A stretch of DNA of 64,000 bases from assembly GCA_964020155.1 (NCBI GenBank), contig OZ026556.1, positions 1,920,001 to 1,984,000 on the forward strand, read 5' to 3'. Below, in pieces: positions 50,399 through 64,000 of the stretch. Positions within the stretch are counted from its first letter, which is position 1, and each line of letters opens with the position of its first letter. A program made the position numbers and the translations under genes. Below the pieces are notes generated by a model, which made no database searches, was not told where the DNA came from, and was given only the letters and a program-made list of their open reading frames with translations. Origin of the DNA: Chondrilla cf. caribensis. Its lineage: Eukaryota; Porifera; Demospongiae; Chondrillida; Chondrillidae.

Positions 50399-50965
50399 TA
50401 GCACTGTTTATTGACTTATACAAGAATTCTTACAGGCAATTTGCGATTTAAATGTTATTGCTTACTGGACCCTATATCAACATCACAATACCTTATATAT
50501 GATCATCCACTTACCCAACACATGTCTTCATATGGTGGACACTTGAGATACATGACATTGGAGAAGTTAGGACTTGATTGTGTTTGATTCACAGTTATCT
50601 ACACACCGGATATACAAAGTACCAAATGTGCAGCACAAGGTAGCATGAAGGGAGTATGTACTGTATTTGTATGAACAAAACACAAAACACAAAAGAAAAC
50701 ATGCATATGTAAGCAAATGCATGCATGTAAACATGCACACGCACATACACACACACTCACTCATACACAACATAATGTACAAATGAAAGTACATATACAC
50801 CGTTAAACACACACATACATATGTACACACACTCAGCATGTGTGTACATACATTTTTACATACACTGCTGAACACAAGTACATTGAGCACAGGAACATAC
50901 ACACAACATGTGTGTACATTATACATATGTACTTAATGTACATTGTTAAACACGCACGCACGCAC

Positions 50966-51016
<51 letters not shown>

Positions 51017-51025
51017 CACACACAC

Positions 51026-51084
<59 letters not shown>

Positions 51085-51093
51085 CACACACAC

Positions 51094-51172
<79 letters not shown>

Positions 51173-51181
51173 CACACACAC

Positions 51182-51241
<60 letters not shown>

Positions 51242-54200
51242 ACATACCCTCTGACCAGGCATCAAACAGGTATGATTCTTTCCTTGGATAGTTATCACTA
51301 CATGACTATCTGTACAGTAATGCTATAGATGAAAACAGTGTGTCATATGACATGTTCCATTCTTACAGTAGTGAACATAAAGTTACTGCAGGATGATTAC
51401 AGAATGTCCTCTATTGTAATTAGTGTTATCATTCAAATGTGAAGTCAAAACATTCACTGCGTGATTTTTCTTGCTATATGTGTGTATGCATGTGTTTGAT
51501 GAACTTTCAAAGAATGATCCTTCCTCCTTCACTTACGAATAATATATGTATATATGTACACACGTATGTACACAGCAAGTAAGGGAGTGAGGTGTCCACA
51601 AGTGTATTTCCCCTACATACGTACATCTAATAAGGGAACATCTACCTATCTACCTACCTGGTAACAGCCACTACCGTTGCTTGAAGGTATGGGGTTTTCC
51701 TGGTATGTCCAGTCATCTGGGATCTCCCACTCAATACAACCAGATTGAGAACTGAATGTCTCAGCGAATGCATTTGTAGCTAACAGTATAAAAATCAGAG
51801 GACAAATTTAGGCCATATTGGGTGGAATACACTCGCTTATACAGTAACAAGAACATGTATACCAGCACATGCTGAAATTTATACTGTCAGAGTATGTTCT
51901 CTGCTTCATATATACAGATACTAACATGAATGATTGAGGTGAGTATGAGAGATTTTTGAGAAAGCATGAAATTACTCACAAACAGGAAATTTTGCAAAGG
52001 TAATTAGAGGAAACCATAGGCTAACCTGGACTGGGCTGATTCAGAGGAGACAGACACCACCTGATACCCTGTGGACAAGAACCACAAGCAACTTGAAGAT
52101 CATGAAATGTACACAGAATGACATACATACAAGTGAATACATGAGCATGTGTTCATACACACCCACGTGCGCATTATAATATTACGTACATACCACCCTA
52201 CATGAAAATTTTTTACCACGAAATTTCTTTATTAACAGTATAGCCATTTGTACATGAACAGTACATATGCACCACACAGAGGAAACTATAATAATTAAAC
52301 TGTTTGCTTTCGACATGTGCTAATTACATTATATACAGGATCTGTAGCCATAGAAACAGTTGTACCATTATTTATACAGCAATTTTACAATGCATAAAGC
52401 CTGGCCTATGTATAGTTTCTGTTTTATTTGATTTAATAATTAATTTTCAATATTCATATCATCTACAGATGCTTGAGGAATATAGTGTACGTATGTACGC
52501 TCACTCTTGGAATGTGCATGGCAATTATGTGCCCATACCATGCTTGTGGTGATGTATCAACCACCAGTTGTGTACATATATCAACAGGCATACGTGGATG
52601 TAGAGTGTGTATCTGGTTACAACTCACATCCATCACAGGGCAGTAGTCTGAAAGCTCATAAAAACTTCCAAGGCGCCCATTTGAGAAGTACTGTCAAAGT
52701 AGATGTATATGTACATACGTACGTCCAGTAAACATTACACACGTCTAAATTATTATACACCAAACATGTACACAACACAAGCACAATACACAGTATGCAC
52801 ATGGGATTTGATTGGTAACATAGATATTTACCTGATATTGAGGTGGTAAAGGATCATTGTATTGTATCACGTTACATCTGGCAAGGGTTGTCCTATCGTA
52901 TGTACATTTTGCATTGTATCCGCTGAAGAAAGGTAGGTTTCCTGGTTTAGTCGATGAAACCATCTCAGAGCAGTAGGGATCATTGGAGAGTCTGAATACA
53001 AACAATGAGAGTATAACGTGATGTGAATTGTCAAACAATGCACCATGTCTGTCTGCCTAAAGGTTGATTTGTTCTAAATAATCACAACACACCACATCAT
53101 TGTATTCAAGAATATCATAGAAACTACTTTACCAGACAGTGTATAAACAACTGTGAACCTATGTATGTTCATACATACAGTTCTGACAATAAGCTTTTTC
53201 TATGTAATATGTGCTACTACGCATAACTGCAACATGAATTTATATTTTATATTGGCCATCAGAGGACAACGAAATCCACAATTGACTGTGACTCAGCCCA
53301 GGTGATTCTGGTTGAGGGATGCATGTGGTAACTGTTCTGTATAAACTACTGTAAACCTAATTAACAAGTGCATACACACTTATGTACACAATTATGTACC
53401 CGAATGAATAGCAACTTTTCTGAGCAAAGTCACATCCTAGGTTTAGGCCGAATCGTAGAGGATCAGCTATGGAGAAGTCAACATCATACCACCTGTAGGG
53501 AGACAAGAATCTGCTGATTCCATCGACACACAGATTTAAAACAAAATTATAATAGTGAGTAATCCCACTTATCCTCACAATCTCATGCTTACAATTGACA
53601 TAAAACCTTTGAGATACAAAAACAAATACCGTACAACCAGAAATATTGGCGGAAAGAATATTTGGCGGTTTGTCGAATTTTAGGGTATTGGTGGTTTTTA
53701 TTTTGGCGGATGGCAAGCCCAGATTATAATTATATTCATAGCCACAGTTACTGTGTTACCCAATATTAAAACTTTAACGTTTGAAATGACTTTTGAAAAT
53801 GGAGTTTTCGATCAACAGCTGTATTCTGTTCCTTTCTCTTGAAGTACCGATACATCGCCATGATTATTCGAGCCACATAGACATTTGGCACGGGTGCTAT
53901 TATTTTGGCGAATATTATGTTGGCGGTAGTCAGCCAAACCGCTAAACCGCCAAAATAAAATGACTGCCAATATTTCCGGTTATACGGTAGCAAAATTAAT
54001 GGCAATTTATTGGCAAACTATGAAAGTAGCACTATTCAGTATGTAGTGTGCATGAAGACATTGTTTGAACAAAAACACATGTAATGTATATACATTCCAT
54101 CCAAGCTCACCCCGTATCTTGGAGAAAGGCAAGAGTTAATCTGGAGAAAGCTGAATTGAAGGCAATGACCCCAGTCATGCCTTCTTCCTACATGTATGTG

Positions 54201-57123
54201 ACAAGCAGATATAGTCACCTTTACAGGATAACATCAGTCACTGCACAGAGTGGTAATGTATCTATTGACATGCATACATGCACAAAAGGTGGCAAGTTCA
54301 CATCACATATGATGTATGTACATATGTAAGTATCACGCAATAATCATTGTATAATGGACATATACACAAAGTCTGGTGAATGAATTCAGTTTGACACCCT
54401 TTATGAACCACAAGTAACAGTATTGAGAACGTGGGCAGGGGTAGATGAGATTAGGAACGATAAGGGAAATTATGAAAGTGGTATGCACATTCTGAGGAAT
54501 TTCCACTTTACTAATACTTGTATCTAAATACGTATGTACTTACATGCAAAATTCTTCGTTCCCAGTGATGTAAGTTAGTTGCAGAATTCTCGGCATTCTC
54601 CAGTTCCAATCCTCTCAAAGCAGGACAATTGAAATGCTTTCTTGCTTCCATGTGCATAGTATAATTTACGGTATACAAATAGCATGTATGTGGATTTTAA
54701 GAATATCCTATATTTGAGTCCACAAATTAATTAATATCCAAAACAGCATACATAATTTTCAGTGCTACAGTAACAATCTGAGTATTAATGACATGCGGGG
54801 ACAAAACATTATGCTAAGTTATTACACACGAACCTGTACGGTGGGTGTTACCATGTAGGTGACATTGAACATGTGTCGTCCTGTGATACTTTCTCTCTCA
54901 ACAGTCTCAGTGAGAATGGTATTGGGACCAGGATTGTACCTGGAGTGAGACATACATAAATGTATGCATTTGTGTTTATGTAGTTTGGAGTGGTCTTCCC
55001 AACAGCATGCTATAATAGTATTATTGGTTTCAACATGGATTACGACACCAATATTGTGGAGTTTGTCTTTGCTTTGGGGGGACTTTAAAGTAAGACTTTA
55101 ACTTTGTGTACAAATCATTTATTGACAATCTGCATTATACACACAGTACCATACTGTACATGTGTATGGAGTAGAAGTGGATACACAGGTTCTTTACTTG
55201 AAGTCACAGGAAATTAGAATAGTTTGGAAGACCTATAGAACTTTGCAATGTTGCAGCTCAGCCGAGCATGTATACACCATATTGCTATCCTACAGCATTC
55301 TCTAAGATATGCTCACACACACATACGTACATATTTCTGGATTGATCAATACCCAAGCTTGGTAGGTTGGTGATTGGATCACGAGGAGTGCGAGGATTTC
55401 CATTGGAGTCACGGAAGAAAGCAAAGTTGTGAGAGAGGAATCCCTACAATGTACACAGTGAACAATAAACATAGTCATTATTTACAGTTACAGTTAACTT
55501 ATAGAGATAATGTAAAATATTATAACAAACAAAACAGCAACACAGGTGTAAATTCTGAATACATAATTATTTAACATTACATGTCAGATAAAGGAAAATT
55601 AAATGGCGGATATCTAATCATTATACACATACAGACAGGTACTACTTCATACGTAGCTGACTCACCAATGCATGTAATATCTCATGCTTAGTCAATGACC
55701 TCCATGTTTCAAGTGGATATTGCTGAAGGTTTTGTACACAAAATGTGATGGTTCCTGCCACTGGTCTGTAGGAGGGAAGAGTGGAATTTAGTACTTGCAA
55801 CTATGTAACACCATCGCAGATAGAATTATGCATTTATGTGCATGATAATGTACACACGTATGTACGTTCACACACAATTCAGTCTGACCTGTCCAACTGC
55901 AATTCACGGAGACAATTACTTCCAAATCCAAGGAATGACCCAGAACATCCGGATTCATGTGCCGTAACATAAAGAACAAAGTCTGCATCGACCACACCTT
56001 GACCACTGGGTGACGACACTGTACAATTTTGACCATTTTCATCACATATGTTGCATGCCTAAGATGATCCATTACAAATATATGAGCAAATGAAATCATC
56101 TGGTGTGACATATAGTTGTGAGTTAATTATTTGTAGTACTAACGCTACATAAAGATGTAGCTGAGGTTGCGAGGTTAGCAGCCTTCAACATCCAATCATA
56201 CGTGCGTACGTATATGTAATTTGAGCATAGTTAGTCGGACCATAATTCAATTAATTGTAGTGTATATAATCATAAATTGATTGTATTATGCCTACAATAT
56301 AGAAACATTTTAATGCTACATATATTTACCATAATAATATTATTGTGCTACATATATTTACCATAATAATATTATTGTGCTACATATATTTACCATAATA
56401 ATATTATTGTGCTACATATATTTACCATAATAATATTATTGTGCTACATATATTTACCATAATAATATTATTGTACGTATTCAGAAGCTTTCAGTTAGAA
56501 ACTAGTTATTACTAAGTTATGTAATAGATTAAGGAGTATAGAATTTGGGATGGATGGTTATGGCAACTTAAAGGATACTGGGATCTGCAATACTGATACT
56601 GATTCTGTATGCAATAGCAAAGTGTATTCCGATTTTATAGTAAGAAAACTCCAGTAGTGTACAGAGTAGTGGAAAATTAGAGAACTGTGTATTTGTCCCT
56701 CAATGTACGTACATGTAGCCATGAGAATTCAGGTACCTATAATATTAGTCTGAAAGAGGGTTTTCATATAAAATCAATGACACCGTACCCCACTTCTACA
56801 TCGATCTAGAGGCCTGAAATAATCAAATGTTGTGCGCTATGTCCCTAGGAATGTCCACACACATGGTCAACATATGTATCCCTATGCACCAGATTACTAT
56901 GTGTACCTACAGGAGGTGTTCAAATGAGTGCAGCCTACAATTAATCTGAAATCATCACTTTATGCATGCATTATCCCCATATTCCATCACCATAGACCAT
57001 GCAAGTATAAATGTACGCATATCAACCATACATGCATGTGAACACATGCAGGCTCATAGACATTGACGTATTGCATCCTATGAGTGATAACCTGAACAAT
57101 TTGTAAGTGCAAAATATAACAAG

Positions 57124-57211
<88 letters not shown>

Positions 57212-57680
57212 TGTATAATATTATATGTACATATGTGTGCATATAAACTTTATAATATGCAAGTGTACTTTAACATTGATAAAATCACTTACACCTGAAT
57301 GGCTGTCTGGTACAACCAGGCCAGCACATATAGCAGGTGGGCATTCAGAGGTACAGTAGCTCTTACCATTACATCCCCTATAGGGAGAGTGAAGACGAAA
57401 TTATGTCAATGGATTTGTCTACATGATGATACTCTCTCTCTACTAAATATCTCTTGTGTGGAAACATACCTACTGAACCTTATAGGATTCAGCCTACTAC
57501 GAGGTACCAGTGTTTTCATGAAGTAGTCTCTGGCATAACCCACCACACCCTGTAAAGTGCAATGATATTCATAAAGGAATCAAAATGTGTGTGGTGTGTG
57601 TGCGTGTGCATGTGCGCATGCATGCGTGTGTGTGTGTGTGTGTGCGTGCATGCGTGTGTGTGTGTGTGTGTGTGTGCATG

Positions 57681-57755
<75 letters not shown>

Positions 57756-59966
57756 ATGTGTGTGTGTGGGGGGGGGTGTATTTATGTGTGTGACCATTAG
57801 TAAACTTCTTTGTTAATGTTACAAAGCACAGTGCATGTAGAGTACATCTATCTGCTCAGATGAGTGGGTACAAATGTTTCTAGTATCTATAAAAACACAT
57901 TGCTACAATAACTACACACTGCCGCCATTGTTATGTTAACATTCAGTAATAAAAGTACCTTGAGCATCTCTCTGTGTTCTTCTTGAAGTCTATCATTAAA
58001 TTTTGTGATAATATGGAGTAAGTTATCATTACTTAATACATATCATAAAATATCATCGATTAATTATGCAAAGGGTATGTACAATGTACAATCCTGTATA
58101 TATCTATAATAGCCTTTAACTAGCCTTCAACTGCAAGGTTATCCATGTGTAACTGTAACAACTAACACAAATGTTGCCTAATGTTCATTAATTTTGAAGA
58201 TCACAAGTACTTGCACATAATAGAACAATCACAATGACTCACTGATCAATTGTAGCATCATAAAATGGCTGGATAATGAGTCCAGTAGTGGACTGACGTT
58301 TTCGTGCACTGTGTGCTTGGGCAGTATCAACTGCATAGCGAACCTAAATGTTAACACTGGATTGACACATTGCACAAAGGATGTCACATTGCTAGATACA
58401 TTATATGGCACATGTGAATGCTAGGCGGCATGCATTCTTCACGTGGTAAAGGTCTAGTCCGGCATAGCTTGCCCCATTCCTTTCCCGACCAACAAAAATG
58501 GAGGGACTCTTACCAAATCCAGGAAAATCGCCAAGGACATGGTTTTGAATAGATTTTGGCACTTTAATTGCGTCAACTAGTGATTGTGTGATGGTCACGG
58601 TAGCTAATTAACAATCATTCTTTGTGACTGCAACACATTCGATTGGTTAGCGTGACACAACGATTGACACGCGGAAAAGGCAACATTGGTTCAAAACCCT
58701 GGATTTGCAGATATTCCCCAGACCCACTTTTCCGCCCAAATAAATTAATAGGGCAGATGTGGGGCTGGGTACGAGACTAGAATCGGCTACTGCTTGCAGG
58801 GAAAAGGGGTGGGGTCCATAAGCCGGAAACCTGCATCCATTATATTCACAACGTCAAACAAAATGCCTTCTACTGAAAGGTTTCTGAAGCCCTAACCCAA
58901 ACCACTAACTCCTAGTATCTGACGGTCGAGAACCCTAATAATGTGAAACATTTAAGAACCTTTCGCGCCCACCCGCAACGTTTTCCACCTACGCGCATGC
59001 CGGTCGAGTCTAGGACACGTTGATCGAAACGAATTATCCCATCTGCGGAATAAGTGACCCGAATGTTGAATGGTGAGAAGTTGTCCCGATATACTGAAAT
59101 GTCCGAGTTCTTCGCGAGACAAAACTTTCACAAATCGCTTGACTTAGGACTGTCGCGATTTTATTTTCGCGAATGGCAAGTTAATTTCATCGTCAGCACC
59201 TCCCAGGACGCATAATATTATGTATTATAATAGGCGACGGAACTGTTCGGTGTCGTAGTGTGTAGAGACAGGGTTCTGGCGTTTCTGATATTCTATACTT
59301 GGTAAGGCCCTAGCTTCTTGGAATTTTTCACGAGTTCTGCGTTATTTCTCTTCGAGCGGCTCAAACAGGCGGCTTGGGAGAGAGTTGGGCAACGTGCTTC
59401 AACTTCAGAATAAAGGGGCTTGGAATATTCCTTGAGATTCTAGGACATCTTGGCGAGCTTCGGCTACGGATTTTTGTCAATCTTAATCACGAACAAGTGA
59501 AAATCGCGCTTTGATACAACGGCAGCTTCAGCCATTTTACCCATCATGTGTTACAATTTCGTGAATAAAATTTTCGCGGGCCCGACCTTTGTCGCGAAAA
59601 TTACATCCCGTGGAAATTTCCGACACTCAGTACTGTATGGTCGGTCTGTGTTGGAGTATCTATGGTCTGGCTAATGGATTTGACATGCAGTATAGATCTA
59701 GAAGCTCCCTTGCGAATGATACCAAATGCTACAACGTCGAATTCGACTATTGAAACGTCAGATTTATATATTAAACTACGCCGCCGGTCTGTCGTTCACG
59801 TTATTAAGGAACTAACCTCGGTTCCATCGAGCACATTCAAGTGCTCATGAGCGCATCCAACAGAAGTTACAGATCCAACGTGACTGATGTCGCTAGCCAA
59901 GGATGGTAACGGAGTATAGAGGATAAAGGCACTCGACACACACCACAAGATTCGTCCAAACGTCAT
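50017..59966 (-). CDS. LMLN: Leishmanolysin-like metallopeptidase (M8), copy B
   Basis: Same 19-exon structure: 59966-59817, 58343-58243, 57989-57959, 57549-57470, 57377-57293, 56058-55889, 55765-55666, 55443-55331, 54939-54834, 54651-54544, 54187-54111, 53492-53400, 52991-52832, 52690-52628, 52068-52026, 51779-51658, 51322-51248, 50598-50515 and 50145-50017. All coding frames are open and HEILHALGF, the HHWE ligand, MTG and the GPI-like tail are intact. One lesion: the acceptor of exon 10, AG in copy A, reads AC here (54652-54653). The nearest in-frame AG, 15 nt into the exon, would remove five residues (MEARK) just before the third zinc-ligand region. Exon 5 has several amino-acid changes against copy A. 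The gene is either functional with a shortened exon 10 or decaying. Confidence 0.88.
50352..50396. repeat. (GT)n microsatellite in LMLN B
   Basis: Short pure GT run in the intron before the last exon. Confidence 0.95.
50955..51239. repeat. (AC)n with CCTACACACACACCTAC higher-order pattern, LMLN B
   Basis: The AC run is interrupted three times by the doublet CCTACACACACACCTAC. Copy A has a single CCTAC, so the tract expanded by duplicating the interrupted block. Confidence 0.9.
53627..53989. mobile_element. MITE private to LMLN B (intron 11)
   Basis: 363 bp with ends TACCGTACAACCAGAAATAT and, reverse complemented, TACCGTATAACCGGAAATAT, both followed by TGGC. The interior repeats TTTGGCGG-type motifs. 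Copy A lacks it at the corresponding place (about 41990). A diverged end-like fragment is at 25433-25480. Confidence 0.85.
56309..56475. repeat. 32-bp tandem repeat, about five copies, LMLN B intron
   Basis: Units of GCTACATATATTTACCATAA followed by TAATATTATTGT. Copy A has one unit at about 44958. Confidence 0.92.
57127..57208. repeat. (AC)n microsatellite in LMLN B
   Basis: Pure AC run of about 41 units, between exons 5 and 6. Confidence 0.95.
57585..57792. repeat. (GT)n microsatellite block in LMLN B
   Basis: GT run with GCATGC interruptions and a terminal GGGGGGGG, between exons 3 and 4. Confidence 0.93.
59092..59632. mobile_element. Insertion private to LMLN B, intron 1
   Basis: 541 bp absent from copy A, where GATATATTTCGGTCTGGC is continuous. 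The ends are weakly inverted (TACTGAAATGTCCGAG against TACTGAGTGTCGGAAA), and TCGCGA motifs occur inside near both ends. No ORF. Confidence 0.6.
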
Positions 59967-60052
59967 CCTTGGCGCTCTCCGCTGTACTCTTGCCGTACTG
60001 TACAGCTGACTGTATCGGATCCGGAGATAACTGCCCGCCTCACACTTGTCCC

Positions 60053-60060
60053 ATATATAG
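60053..60060 (-). promoter_or_regulatory. TATA box of LMLN B
   Basis: ATATATAG on the plus strand (CTATATAT on the coding strand), about 90 nt upstream of the start at 59966, matching the box of copy A. Confidence 0.55.
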
Positions 60061-60068
60061 ACACTAAA

Positions 60069-60476
60069 TACCATGCCGGACGTTCTGGGTACGTATACGA
60101 CAGTCCGGGAAAGATCCGGTTTCAAATTCTGACACTACTACAACACTGAACTGACACCACAGCTTCCATGACCAATACCCGGATCCATGCACAGGTGTTG
60201 AGGGTCTCTAGACTCGCAGTCCCCGTTCCAACACTTGGAGATAGCCAGTGTTTTAGATGCCATTACTCCTAAATGGACCATGATCTGGTCAGTGCATAAT
60301 ACAGTAAATTATAATACTTACATAAAATGCATAACATACAACATTATCTAGAGTCACATTGTTGTATCAAATCTTGATGGATTGAGAAAGACATGTTTTA
60401 TGCAGACAAGCCCAGAATAACCAGACAACAGTAAAATCATTTTTTTTGTGCAAAGAAAATTTGTGAAAAAGTAAGA
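60069..60476. other. Intergenic gap LMLN B / TRMT1
   Basis: About 400 bp with no exon found. It holds the upstream region of LMLN B and the 3' UTR of TRMT1. Confidence 0.5.
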
Positions 60477-63753
<3,277 letters not shown>

Positions 63754-63842
63754 CTAGAAAATTTATACTTATTGAATGTAGTGTACACAGTCATACACAC
63801 AAATACACAAAATCATGCACACACATGTATACACATACACAG

Positions 63843-63948
<106 letters not shown>

Positions 63949-64000
63949 AAACATGCCCACACATACATCTATGCATGAACATGACCAAGTATCCATACAA

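Larger units (their letters stand above)
49726..60068. repeat. Tandem segmental duplication, unit B
   Basis: Direct copy of 37813-48240, in the same orientation. It carries private insertions at 53627-53989 and 59092-59632, an expanded 32-bp repeat, and a deletion in intron 1. Confidence 0.92.

Overview
This is animal (metazoan) nuclear DNA. Genes are split into many short exons with GT/AG introns, (GT)n/(AC)n microsatellites and short inverted-repeat transposons fill the introns, and every recognised gene is an animal family. Intergenic gaps are short and two gene pairs are head-to-head, which suggests a compact early-branching invertebrate such as a sponge; that taxon guess is inference. 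No prokaryotic features, rRNA, tRNA or CRISPR were seen. Exon models were built by hand from splice sites, reading phase and remembered family motifs. Every internal junction listed is phase-consistent unless stated.

Layout. 1-3.6 kb: two tandem meteorin-like secreted protein genes (+), the first cut by the window edge. 3.8-4.9 kb: intronless PEX10 (-), sharing a promoter of about 70 bp with the 15-kb B3GNTL1-like glycosyltransferase gene (+, 4.9-20.3 kb). 20.8-28.0 kb: a gene (-) that appears to join an N-terminal F-box to a C-terminal RasGEF module. It is head-to-head, across a promoter with two CRE palindromes, with a single-pass membrane protein gene of unknown family (+, 28.2-33.7 kb). 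34.9-36.6 kb: a two-exon multi-pass membrane protein gene (-), followed by an internally deleted copy of itself (36.9-37.7 kb).

37.8-60.1 kb: a direct tandem duplication of about 10 kb. Each unit holds a complete 19-exon leishmanolysin-like (M8, LMLN) metallopeptidase gene (-). Both copies keep the zinc site, but copy B has lost the AG acceptor of exon 10. The units differ by private transposon insertions, repeat expansions and a deletion. A foldback transposon with 9-bp target duplications sits upstream of copy A. 60.5-63.8 kb: the 3' part of TRMT1 (-), the tRNA guanine-26 dimethyltransferase, running off the right edge.

The genes do not form one pathway. They cover secretion and signalling (meteorin, unknown receptor-like protein, M8 peptidase), peroxisome biogenesis (PEX10), glycosylation (B3GNTL1), small-GTPase/ubiquitin control (F-box-RasGEF) and tRNA modification (TRMT1). 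The most unusual observations are the F-box-RasGEF architecture, the splice-acceptor lesion in one of two young LMLN paralogues, and a phase-compatible cassette exon whose inclusion creates a stop codon across the exon junction.
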